Positions 10,501 to 18,567 of a stretch of DNA of 64,000 bases are shown in pieces (positions within the stretch are counted from its first letter, which is position 1; each line of letters begins with the position of its first letter). The DNA comes from Todiramphus chloris collaris (Eukaryota; Chordata; Aves; Coraciiformes; Alcedinidae): positions 10,679,178-10,743,177 of the forward strand of contig JANVCC010000018.1 in assembly GCA_025345505.1 (NCBI GenBank). Direction: 5' to 3'. A program made the position numbers and the translations under genes. Below the pieces are notes generated by a model, which saw nothing but the letters and a program-made list of their open reading frames with translations, searched no databases and was not told the DNA's origin.

Positions 10501-13199
10501 TGTCAGCTAAAACTGATGAACTTCATCTTTGTGTACAGCTCCCCTGGATAGGCATTTAACCAACTTTTGGATATATTTTTATTGTATTTCCTCCTTGTTA
10601 ATTCATGCAGTGTGGTATGGTTTGAGAAAATAATTAGTTCTGTGAGACAGAGTTGATACTGGATTATTTCATTTTGCCTTCAGTATTCTCCCCCGTCAGT
10701 GGTTTATTTACTGGGAATCACAGACCTAGTGGACAAAAAAGACAATATATTTTCTACATAAAGAATCTGAAAGAGAAGGGTATGCATCTGAGGTGGTCAA
10801 GCTGTCATTTTTCATCTGACTTTGAAACTTTAGGTCCTCTTTCTCAACTTAGTTGTGCAAAAGTTTATCCATCTGTCTAGAAAAAGGTGAATGCTCTGAA
10901 CTGTAGGCCCTGTAGGGAACTTCCATGTCATCTATTCCATAAATATAAATTTAACTTTCCACTACTGTCCCAGTAAGTGCAACCATACTGTCTTCACGTT
11001 CTGTAGTGACTTTTGGTGTAATCTTGGAGACTCACCACAAGAGGACTCCATCAGCACATTTGCAAGGGGGAGATACTTCCTTTCATGTGTAACAAACTAT
11101 AGAGGCAGAGCTTTGTTTAACCCCTGCTAATAGTAGCTTCCAGTTATACGTCTTTTTTCAGTAAGCTTTATGCATAAGATGTTCAAAATAGTAATAATCA
11201 TCATCAAAACAAGCTACATAATATCTTAGGTTTCATGGAGCCCTTAAATCTTTTCAGGTAGTCTTGAGGCAGAGTTTTATAGGAGACATTATTCTACCAA
11301 AATACATTTCATCTCAGCATACCAGTAAAGTAAGAAGTACTCTGTGCGTATATCAAAGCTGATAGAAAAACTTTGTGAATAGGAATCTGTGATTGTTCTG
11401 ATAGCAAATTTCTGTTCTCCATGTGTACGGAAAAACAAAGTTTAAGAATTTCCCAGACTATATTTTGTAGCTTTTAGAATTTAACACTAATGTTTGTCCA
11501 GTTCAGTTTTTATTAGACTTTTCTTTAGCCAAGTTTACTGTATATGAATTAATTCTGGTAGGTTTTTTTTAGTAAGATATATTTTCTAATGAATTTATTC
11601 TTCAGCTTTTGTCCTAACTTGTGCAATAATAGGCCAATGAAGTACACGATCAGTATCCCTACCTGATAAATCTTTTGTCTTTAGGACATGGTTAACAGAA
11701 GAATTGCAATGGATATGATTCTTAAGGTGGCTGACTCTCAGCAGCATCGACAGTTCATTTTGCTCACCCCACAGAGCATGAGGTAATACTGTTGTGTTAT
11801 TTCCTGTGACAAGAATTTTAATCCAGTTCTATTACAAGTATGACTTGGAAAAAAAAAAAATGAGGAAAAAGAAATTTTGCTGTTTGTAACAGTAGAGTAT
11901 CAACAATTAATCAGTTCATTGCTGATGGTTCTGGGAATTTAATAGGTTTTTCACTCTTTCCTACATAAGGTCTCTTAATATGGTAGTTCAGTGGGACTTC
12001 AATCAGCTTATCTGAAGTAGAACAGCTTTTTGAAATGTTTTGTTGTGTAAAGTAGGCTCCTGATAACTTTTAGCCCCGTATCTCCCTCTCCCCTCCCAAA
12101 ATTAATGAAAGACTTTCAGTTTTTGCTATTTATACTATAGTACTTTCAAGATGTTTGCCATTTCAGTTGATTTTTATTATTATTATTTTAATATCACTGA
12201 TCTAGAAACTGAACAACTTATTTTTTAATTTTTTTTTTTTTTTTTAATCTAATACCTCAAAATTCTTTAAAAACTTCTGTGTAAGTCCCTGGTAAACCCA
12301 TGCTCAGCTTCAGGGAACAGTAACTGTCTAACCTTATTGCAGCCAACTCTTCTGTTAGCCAGATGTAATCAGTGAAGCCTGTGGAGGATAATTAGGCAGT
12401 GTTCCAAATGAAGTTGGTTTGCTCTTAGCTATCTTACCTTACTAAAATCTATAAAAAATGTACTGGTATTCTGTTGTTATTTAAGTGGAAATGCTTTGTG
12501 GGGAAATTGTGAAACTGTATTCAATAAACATCTAGGAATTTTCTACATGATTACTCTTTAAACAAGTGTAGCCTGGTTTTGTTTTCTGTTGTTACATGCT
12601 GTGTGTTCAGCAAACGTTTAACAGAAGGACAGAGGCAACTTCTGAAAAGAATACATTTATGATAATTGGTGGGGAAGCCTCTATAAATGTATGTTTAGTA
12701 ACTTTGCTCAATCTTAGTATGGTGTGAGTGATCATACACGTATAAAATGTGTGCCACTTCAGGATCTGCGAGCCAAGTATGAACCCTGTTTGGTCGCTGT
12801 TTCATTTGGAGCTTCTCGTCAAAGTACCTTCTTGTCTAAAATTTGGTCTAATTGTTAGAAACCGTATGACTGAGATGGGCCGTTGTCTTTGTCTCAAGCT
12901 TTTAATGAACACTGGCTCTAGTATCAGTTCAGTGAAGCCAGAACTTCAACCCATATTACTGCTTTTTAAAGCTGTCAAAGAAAAAAGATGGAGATATTTA
13001 AAGGAAAACACGTAATGGGGAGAATCAAATGGAAATACTAAAATCTGGGGAGAAGAAATACTGTTTAAGTGATGTGTACTTTATTTTTAGTTTTCTGCCT
13101 GTGAGTTCCCGTATTCGAATCCTCCGAATGCAAGACCCTGAAAGAGGCCAAAGAAAATTGAATTTCCAAAATAGGAATGACCAAGAGGAAGATCAATAA
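1350..13199 (+). CDS. SMC6: SMC6, C-terminal third (8 exons, gene-level entry)
   Basis: SMC6 is the ATPase subunit that pairs with SMC5 in the nuclear SMC5/6 complex, which acts in homologous-recombination repair and in resolving DNA joints. Eight exons join in frame: 1350-1520, 3918-4055, 6095-6240, 6938-7063, 8426-8531, 9804-9956, 11685-11782 and 13091-13199. They give 348 residues ending at TAA, with AG acceptors and GT donors throughout. Residues 1 to about 200 are charged coiled coil. The signature LSGGE is at about 246-250, and the Walker B segment CLDEFD has its acidic pair at about 274-275. The spliced product follows human SMC6 (1091 residues), as remembered, without a gap to the last codon, so the first two thirds lie upstream of the window. 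No frameshift or premature stop is seen. Identification is very secure; exon edges rest on splice consensus and homology, not transcripts. Confidence 0.95.
2540..3210 (+). mobile_element. CR1 LINE 3' fragment (RT C-terminus and 3' UTR)
   Basis: Translation shows the CR1 reverse-transcriptase C-terminal landmarks [17 protein letters not shown] and then [15 protein letters not shown], with frame changes between them. The copy ends near cattctgtgattc, matching the CR1 3' terminal repeat type. It is 5'-truncated, as CR1 copies usually are, and in the same orientation as SMC6. No catalytic RT core is present, so it cannot be autonomous. Confidence 0.9.
3266..3372 (+). repeat. T/G-rich low-complexity tract
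   Basis: Runs of T are interspersed with GG and TTTG, ending in a run of about ten T. It lies just downstream of the CR1 3' end. It may be a degraded simple repeat. Confidence 0.7.
3918..4055 (+). CDS. SMC6: SMC6 coding exon b (coiled coil)
   Basis: The exon is 138 bases (46 codons) in phase 0 at both ends, from [15 protein letters not shown] to AAKEKELE. The acceptor is ccaaacag and the donor gtaggt. The block ENKQKEHL aligns with EEKQKEHL in human SMC6. It continues the C-terminal coiled-coil arm. Confidence 0.93.
4325..5626 (+). mobile_element. CR1 LINE, 5'-truncated, with RT domain remnants
   Basis: About 1.3 kb of CR1 ORF2 and 3' UTR. In order it shows the RT palm motif around [10 protein letters not shown] (about 4520-4545), VLGPILF near 4705, and the catalytic box as FSDD at 4780-4791, where CR1 copies normally read [19 protein letters not shown] follows, and the end lies near ggttctatactgttct. 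Stops and frame changes interrupt it, for example TGA just after position 4860. It is in the same orientation as SMC6 and lies wholly within the intron. Confidence 0.92.
5646..5722 (+). repeat. T-rich tract
   Basis: Long T runs are broken by C, G and GGG. It starts about 20 bases after the end of the CR1 copy. Confidence 0.8.
6095..6240 (+). CDS. SMC6: SMC6 coding exon c (coiled coil)
   Basis: The exon is 146 bases: phase 0 at its start and ending with two bases of a split Gln codon. It encodes [16 protein letters not shown] through to GNREEII. The acceptor is actttag and the donor gtaagt. Human SMC6 has MSQARQICPERIEV and GDREEI at the matching places. Confidence 0.93.
6241..6937 (+). other. 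SMC6: SMC6 intron
   Basis: This is a unique-looking 697-base intron with canonical GT-AG ends. I see no repeat or RNA gene in it. Confidence 0.85.
6938..7063 (+). CDS. SMC6: SMC6 coding exon d (end of coiled coil)
   Basis: The exon is 126 bases: one base completes the Gln codon from exon c, 41 codons follow, and it ends in the first two bases of an Arg codon. It encodes [11 protein letters not shown] through [22 protein letters not shown]. Human SMC6 has KKFIKLLGEIMEHRYKTYQQF here. The acceptor is aaaacag and the donor gtgagt. Confidence 0.93.
7064..8425 (+). other. SMC6: SMC6 intron
   Basis: This intron is 1.36 kb of unique AT-rich sequence with GT-AG ends. A 67-codon antisense frame at 8037-8240 shows nothing recognisable. 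I see no repeat. Confidence 0.8.
8426..8531 (+). CDS. SMC6: SMC6 coding exon e (start of C-terminal ATPase lobe)
   Basis: The exon is 106 bases: one base finishes the split Arg codon and 35 codons follow, ending in phase 0. It encodes [19 protein letters not shown] and then [11 protein letters not shown]. Human SMC6 has LRCKLYFDNLLSQR and [11 protein letters not shown]. This is where the chain leaves the coiled coil for the C-terminal head. The acceptor is attaaag and the donor gtaagt. Confidence 0.93.
8532..9803 (+). other. SMC6: SMC6 intron
   Basis: This 1.27 kb intron has no recognised repeat. Three short open frames (8937-9260, 9283-9480 and 9462-9719, antisense) show no family signature. 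An A-rich stretch near 9215-9230 has the form AAAAAAACCCAAAA. Confidence 0.8.
9804..9956 (+). CDS. SMC6: SMC6 coding exon f (ABC signature and Walker B)
   Basis: The exon is 153 bases (51 codons), phase 0 at both ends. It carries the ABC signature as [11 protein letters not shown] and the Walker B segment as [10 protein letters not shown], including the Asp-Glu pair needed for ATP hydrolysis. These are the most strongly conserved parts of the SMC C-terminal head. Both are intact, so the gene looks functional. The acceptor is atttcaag and the donor gtacag. Confidence 0.95.
9957..11684 (+). other. SMC6: SMC6 intron
   Basis: This 1.73 kb intron has GT-AG ends. A GGGG-then-T-run tract lies at about 10341-10382. 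I see no coding sequence or transposable element. Confidence 0.8.
11685..11782 (+). CDS. SMC6: SMC6 coding exon g (C-terminal head)
   Basis: The exon is 98 bases: 32 codons plus two bases of a Ser codon. It encodes [14 protein letters not shown] and [11 protein letters not shown], close to human [19 protein letters not shown]. It continues directly from the Walker B strand of exon f. The acceptor is gtctttag and the donor gtaata. Confidence 0.94.
11783..13090 (+). other. SMC6: Last SMC6 intron
   Basis: This 1.3 kb intron has short A and T homopolymer runs (A-run near 11849, T-run 12229-12245) and an ATT-type stretch at 12174-12187. An 88-codon frame at 12749-13015 has no recognisable features and ends before the acceptor. 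Confidence 0.8.
13091..13199 (+). CDS. SMC6: SMC6 terminal coding exon h
   Basis: One base completes the Ser codon, then 35 codons and TAA follow. The residues include [16 protein letters not shown] and end NDQEEDQ. Human SMC6 ends with IRILRMSDPERGQ and EEDDDQR, so this reaches the normal C-terminus. The acceptor is tatttttag. Confidence 0.94.
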
Positions 13200-13480
13200 G
13201 TATCTCTGTGTATGAAAATGGTATACTGTTAAGGGTAAATATGTAATGATATGTGTAAAGTTATTACTTCCTGATGCTGGATAAGAGGATCTTTTGTTAG
13301 ATAATCTCAGGAAAAGAAGGCCCTGTATTTTTGTTATTAATTATTTTTTGATTTTTTAAGAATTACTGTATATACAGACCAAGAATAAGCACAGTTTTGA
13401 TGATAAGATCTTGAAAGTTTAGTTGATGTTTTTTAACTACCAACTAGTACTTTTTTATCAGTTCTGTCTTCTGTAAAAAA

Positions 13481-13486
13481 AATAAA
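13481..13486 (+). promoter_or_regulatory. SMC6: Polyadenylation signal AATAAA (proximal)
   Basis: Canonical hexamer about 280 bases after the SMC6 stop, preceded by an A-rich run. Confidence 0.55.
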
Positions 13487-13517
13487 TATATTTTGTATAA
13501 CTATGGAGTCATATTTT

Positions 13518-13523
13518 AATAAA
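13518..13523 (+). promoter_or_regulatory. SMC6: Polyadenylation signal AATAAA (distal, favoured)
   Basis: Canonical hexamer with a GT-rich stretch starting about 15-20 bases downstream, which fits a cleavage site near 13540. Confidence 0.6.
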
Positions 13524-13540
13524 CAGTGAGAACTGATACT

Positions 13541-16500
13541 TGTGGTAATGTTTTAGTGTCTCTACACACTTAAAATTAGCATTACGTTAAAAATGTCCAT
13601 GTCTTCCTAGCTTGGCTTCATTTCAGTTAAATGTTTCTGGTTTGTTCTGTGGATCCATAGCAGCTGAACATAAAAAACTATATGTACTTATAGTGTATAC
13701 TTTTGTAATTACAGAAAGGAAAAAAATTATTTGTGGTATATTCTCTGGGCAGGAAAGCAGTGCTTTTATTTCTTCCTAAAGAATTTATAGGGAAGAGTTG
13801 GAGTTTCTGTGGACACGACCTTACAAAACCTAACAAATTGTGGCTTTATAAATTTCGATTCTTAATTACAATAAGCTCAGTTCTTGCACAGTCTGAGTTT
13901 GCAGCTATAGACTAAATCTGTAGGTATTTGTTACGTTATAATAAACTGAAGTGACAGAAGTCCTTCCAATATAGAGAACTGAAGTGGAATAAGAATTTTG
14001 GGAATTACTACAGTAACTTTTCTACAGCATTGTAGGCCAGCATTTTGTTGGGTGTCCTCACACCCTGCTCCAGGCCTATACTACATGCAGTTAAAATAAG
14101 ATAAACTTGCTTTATTTAAATAATACAAGCATTTGTTGGGGATAAGAGGAAGAAGGAAGAACCAGGGTTTTCAAACTGGCCCAATTTAACCTTTTCTCTT
14201 CTGTTCTCCATTCTCCAGGAACTTGAAATTGTTGGGAGCTCTTCAAAAACAGTCATTTTTTTAGAGTTCAGCCATTAAACGTATTTTTTTCTTCCAGTTT
14301 CTAACGTTATGGGGATACAAAAGCCATTGAAGGCTATTCAGAGGACAGTTCTGCAGTTTGGACAGTTATTTACTGAATAGCAATTTCTCCCTAAAACCTC
14401 ATTGCAGTGTAAGTTTTAACTTCACAACCGAATTTGTTTTCAGCCGCTGGGCGGTATTTTGTGTTCTTTAAAGTTGTTTGCTGTGTACATTAGCATGTAT
14501 TAAACTTGTAAGTAACTCTAAAATATAGAAGCTAGATAAGAATCGAAGGAAATACACTGAGAAAAGCTGGCTGCACTTCTAATGCATTAGGAACTAAGCC
14601 TAGTAATCTTTTTAAAGGCTTCAGATGTTTACTTCTGAAAGCTGAGGGTAATGGGGCAACAGACCCATAGCAGCCTTCAGGTTACTGACAAAAGGGCCAG
14701 GCTTTTTGTTGAGAGAAAAACATTTATCTTTGTTGATACTTTTGTAACAAGTTGTGTGGAGAAAAGAGCTTAAGGAATATTATCACATTCCTACTGAGTT
14801 AACACTTGAGCTTTCTCCCAAGTTTTCTGTAGACTCGCTTAATATATTGGAGCATTTGGCAACAATTCTGGTCTTTGGTTCAGATCAATATATTGTATTT
14901 ATTCTAATCTACCACTGTACTTGCGTACAAAGAAAGGAAAGCGTGTCCTTGGCTGTGCAATTACTGTAAGCAATTGTTTTCATGTCAGAGGATCAGTTCT
15001 GAATAAACAATTGCTGACAGACTTGTTTGGATGCTTATTTTTGCAGTGATCCTCCTAAGGTCTCAAAACTATCTTATTCTTGGTACTTAATTCAGATTTT
15101 ACTATACCAGCTACCTAGAGAGAGAATTTCAGTGTTAATGTTACATTTTGTGACTGTGTTTTGAGTTGTTGGCTATTTTGGATGGCAATGCATTGCTTAA
15201 TGTTTCATTAAAGTAAATGGAGCCTGTCCAGCTACATAAATTCGAGGTGTAGGGAAATGTAGAGATAGGTACTGCTTCTCCAGTAAGTATATGGAAACCA
15301 AAGAGGCATAAATTCCCAGGAATATTCAACATCTTCTCTACGACTATTAATTTAAGCCTAAGTAAAAACAATGGGCATAACATTCTCAGAAGTATGTAAC
15401 ATTTTCAGTGTGTTCTAATTTGAAGTTACAGCCAAATGTACAAAGTATGTAATTCTATAATTTTCTAAGACTTGTTATCTGTGTTGTTTGATAGTCTGGT
15501 ATTAAAGAATGTAATTGAAATTTCTGCCTTTTGCTGTTCATTTGGCATACAAAGAAACTTAAATACGAGAGGATGGCTGTGGTTGTGGCAACGATTTACT
15601 CTGTGGTTCCCCCCCCCCATGTTTGTTAGCAAAATGTGTAAAACTGTTTTTTGTTGGGGTATTTTTCCCCTCAATTTTGAGATGAGTTTCACTTATTAAA
15701 TTTGAAAATACAGAGAATGATTTGGTTTGTGTCATGTTTTATTGTTTGATTTGTAGCTATTAAGAGTACCGTCTTGTTTCTTCATAAGGTAAAGAAGAAA
15801 TATCAAACATGCAATTGTAAGATGTTCAGACTTTTTCTTTTTTTAATCCTGCAAGCAACCAACTGTTTAAAGCAACTGGGAAATGTGGCATAGGAAAGAT
15901 TTTAATGTGCAATCTCTGCACTCTGTTAGCTCTCAATGCTTTCCCAGGCCTGTGCAGAACTTCTGCTTTCCACAGTACGAAGATAAACTTGACTGACCCA
16001 CACAGAACTGAGAAGCAAGGTGGGTTCTCTTCACTGCCCTTTCTCAGTCATCAACTTTATGGTTAATTTGTCGGTAATGGTTTTTAACAACATGCCTGTT
16101 TATATTGAACCTGGGGTTGGTTAGTGTCACGTGGTAAGAGGAAAGACTCTTACTCACGGAGGGAAAAACATTAGCAGACCAGGTTTAGGCCAAGCAAATA
16201 AATAAACTGTATTTGACTTCCAGCTAGCTTAAAAAGCTATGCGAGCACAGCACTAGGAGGGATACTGTGAAATCTTGGCAGCAGCATCTTAGAGGATAAA
16301 CAGCTGTTCTGTTGGTAAATACAAGAACTACAACTTTTGTTTCACATAATATGACTGCTAGTGAGGGAGTGCAAAGAAGTTTTTCTTCATGCTTTCATAA
16401 TGAAATATATATTTCCCAGTAGTACAGTGACAGATAATTAAAGATATTGATTTTTTTTTTTTCTATTACTGTGATGAAGACATGAAATAAGAATTAGGGG
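13541..16500. other. Intergenic spacer between convergent SMC6 and VSNL1
   Basis: About 3 kb of AT-rich sequence with no recognised exon, repeat family or RNA gene. It contains a C10 run at 15609-15618 and extra + strand AATAAA hexamers at 13940-13945, 15002-15007 and 16201-16206, which could serve longer SMC6 transcripts. Open frames up to 80 codons (for example 15141-15383, antisense) show no family signature. Confidence 0.65.
15609..15618 (+). repeat. Homopolymer C10
   Basis: Ten consecutive C in the spacer between the genes. Length is prone to sequencing error. Confidence 0.9.
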
Positions 16501-16520
16501 AAAAGGTCAAATGTTATAAA

Positions 16521-16526
16521 TTTATT
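16521..16526 (-). promoter_or_regulatory. VSNL1: Candidate VSNL1 polyadenylation signal
   Basis: It reads TTTATT on the + strand and so AATAAA on the - strand, about 750 bases after the stop. A second hexamer at 17093-17098 could give a short UTR. Confidence 0.45.
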
Positions 16527-16587
16527 TTGGGACATATATATTGCAACCTCTGTGGAAGCTTTTGAAAATTCAGGCAAAGATCAATAC

Positions 16588-16621
16588 ACTTCCAATAAAA
16601 CCTTTAAACTTCCAATAAAAC
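16588..16621 (+). repeat. 20-bp tandem duplication containing AATAAA
   Basis: The 14-mer ACTTCCAATAAAAC occurs at 16588-16601 and again at 16608-16621, giving two + strand AATAAA hexamers inside the region antisense to the VSNL1 3' UTR. Confidence 0.85.
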
Positions 16622-16634
16622 AATATTTTAAACA

Positions 16635-16660
16635 TTATATATATATATTTATATATATTT
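16635..16660. repeat. AT dinucleotide repeat
   Basis: Alternating TA/AT sequence interrupted once by TTT, within the VSNL1 3' UTR. Confidence 0.9.
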
Positions 16661-16741
16661 TTAATTAAAGGGATCATTTTAGCAGGATTTTTTTTTTTTT
16701 ATGCTGCATTCCTCTGACATAGCTCTTTCCAGATTGAAGGG

Positions 16742-16787
16742 ATGCAAATGAGGTAAGAATTAAGGCAAACCTAAAAGGCATGCAAAT
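16742..16787. promoter_or_regulatory. Paired ATGCAAAT octamers
   Basis: Exact octamers (the POU-domain binding consensus in other settings) occur at 16742-16749 and 16780-16787, 38 bases apart, each followed by GARGTA. They lie in the VSNL1 3' UTR, so a transcript-level role or chance is at least as likely as factor binding. Confidence 0.35.
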
Positions 16788-17279
16788 GAAGTACATTTAT
16801 ATCCACTGACAATACAAGCACATGTGGATCAGACTGAAGAGCTGAGGAACTCTTCCCCTCTGTCTGTCCAGTACTACTTTACAGCAGAATGGTGACATGA
16901 TTTATAATAAACAGTTAACATTACCATGGGAATTCAGTGTCACTAACATTACTCAGTCTAGGAGACACAGAGCTAGCATCAGTAAAACATGAACAATAAA
17001 TAATATAATTCACTGCAGCACAGGACTGCTGCACAGGCTTGAGAGGAAGAGGGTTGTTATGAAATGACATTGCACACATCACGTTGTGGCAGTTTATTTT
17101 TATAATATATACTTTTAAAATTCTTTAGCAAATGACATTCTCATGCACACAAGTGTTTCAAACACAAGAAGCAAGTCCATTTATAGGTAGTCCAAGCAAA
17201 TTTTTGTGTGTGTGGAAATAGCTGCAAACTGAATGGAACATTAAACTTCTGTGCAGTCTATGACGCATTGTACACAAGC

Positions 17280-17477
17280 TCATTTTTGAATGTCACACTG
17301 CAGGAGTAATACGATGGAAGGATCACTCTTTGCAGCTTCTTTGAACTCATCCAGTGTGATCTGGTCGTCTTTGTTCTTATCCATCTTACTGAAGATCTTG
17401 TCTACCCGTTGCTCGGGCGTCAGACCATCCTCGTTCATTTTCATCATTATCACAGTGCCCACCATTTTGTAGATGGC
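17280..17477 (-). CDS. VSNL1: VSNL1 terminal coding exon (EF-hand 4)
   Basis: 65 codons plus TGA, starting [12 protein letters not shown] after the acceptor ctccaaag and ending LLQCDIQK. It holds EF-hand 4 with loop [12 protein letters not shown]. It starts in phase 0 directly after the Glu that ends the previous exon. On the - strand the open frame extends upstream into the intron to 17537, but that part is not coding. Confidence 0.96.
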   Translation of the reverse strand, partial: AIYKMVGTVIMMKMNEDGLTPEQRVDKIFSKMDKNKDDQITLDEFKEAAKSDPSIVLLLQCDIQK

Positions 17478-18567
17478 CTTTGGAGAGAAAACAAATGGAA
17501 AATTCAACATATGAATTAACCTGATTTTTGATGTCATTAAATGCTGGAAAGATATTGAACAATGAAGCGCTTCCCAGTTTCTCTAAAGATTTTGGTTTCC
17601 TTTTTTCATAGAATCTGATGTCCATGTAATTAAAACATGAAGGAATGTGGTTTATTTTCTTTAGATGTAGATTGATTTTAACAGTTGCATTTTGCATCTT
17701 TGAATTAATTTCTTTGGTTTTCTGTTTCACAGTGCAAGTCTCTGGATCCACTGTTTACTTGCCTTTTATTCACTCCACTGACATATTTCATATACATTCC
17801 AAATAATCATTTTAGAAGTTGTCACCTTTTAATAGCTTTCTATGTGTACCTGTGAGCAAAATCTGGTATTAACTGCTGTGGCAAGGAGCTGGCAGATGAT
17901 GAGGGTGGTAAACTTTATCCTTCCTGTTATGTGCTGTGGTCATCTTAACGCCCATCTGTGAGAACTTGCTTAAATTTAGTGTGTTGTTATCCCTGTAAAT
18001 TAACCATCTAAAGTTAGTCTGCAACAAGGTCTCAGCTACTCGAGCTACAAACCAGTAATTTCATGTGTGTCAAGTGATTTTGTGGTGGGCTTTGTAAATC
18101 CTTTGCTGTGCTTGGTATTTCAAAGCTTGTATGTATATGTGTACTCTGCAGTTCTCAAAGATGACATCTATTAAAATGTTAGTGTGCTTACACCACTTAG
18201 ACATGAGCCAGTATACACCCAGATGAGTGGGTGTAATGTATGCTTTTCATGACCCAGTACAGCCTCTTGGGTGCTTAGAATCTAAAGGGTATGTGAACCG
18301 AGTTTTATTAATGTTCAGACATGTTATTTTTTAATGTCATATTGACCTCACCTCTATAATTTCCAGCATTTCCACTCTTGTAATTTTACCATCACCATCC
18401 AAGTCGTACATGTTGAAGGCCCAGTTTAGCTTTTGCTCAAAGCTGCCTCGAGAGGTGATGGACAGTGCACAAATGAACTCTCTGAAGTCGATGGTCCCAT
18501 CTCCGTTTTTATCAAAGGTTCGGAAGGCGTGCTGGGCAAACTTTGAAGCATCTCCATAGGGAAAGAA
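17280..18567 (-). CDS. VSNL1: VSNL1 (visinin-like protein 1), last two coding exons (gene-level entry)
   Basis: VSNL1 is a neuronal calcium sensor of the visinin/recoverin family: a myristoylated EF-hand protein that moves to membranes when it binds calcium and affects cyclic-nucleotide and receptor signalling. Two exons on the - strand, 18567-18352 and then 17477-17280, join in phase 0 to encode residues 55-191 of the usual 191. EF-hand loops are [12 protein letters not shown] (residues 73-84), [12 protein letters not shown] (109-120) and [12 protein letters not shown] (159-170), all with acidic coordinating positions intact. The protein ends QCDIQK. As far as I recall the mammalian sequence, this part is identical, showing strong constraint. 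The exon carrying residues 1-54, with the myristoylation site and the degenerate first EF-hand, was not found and should lie beyond position 64000. Confidence 0.96.
17478..18351 (-). other. VSNL1: VSNL1 last intron
   Basis: This 874-base intron has a GTGAGG donor and an AG acceptor on the - strand. No repeat or RNA gene is recognised. Confidence 0.9.
18352..18567 (-). CDS. VSNL1: VSNL1 coding exon with EF-hands 2 and 3
   Basis: 216 bases (72 codons), phase 0 at both ends, from [12 protein letters not shown] to EMLEIIE. It contains the EF-hand 2 and 3 loops, with the linker [16 protein letters not shown] between them. Acceptor ttttgcag and donor gtgagg on the - strand set the edges. Upstream the frame stays open to 18699 but is not homologous to VSNL1. 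Confidence 0.96.

Larger units (their letters stand above)
13200..13540 (+). other. SMC6: SMC6 3' UTR
   Basis: AT-rich sequence runs from the stop codon to two AATAAA signals and a GT-rich stretch at about 13539-13560 that could be the downstream element for cleavage. The end is inferred; longer forms using later signals (for example 13940-13945) are possible. Confidence 0.6.
16505..17279 (-). other. VSNL1: VSNL1 3' UTR (end uncertain)
   Basis: The sequence follows the VSNL1 stop on the - strand. A - strand AATAAA at 16521-16526 is a plausible end; an earlier one lies at 17093-17098. The stretch includes an AT repeat (16635-16660), a T-run near 16690 and two ATGCAAAT octamers. The boundary is inferred, and the UTR may extend further towards lower coordinates. 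Confidence 0.5.

Noticed and set aside
13105-13125. tattcgaatcctcc resembles a tRNA B box
   Set aside because: It lies inside the SMC6 terminal exon and no A box or cloverleaf fits around it.
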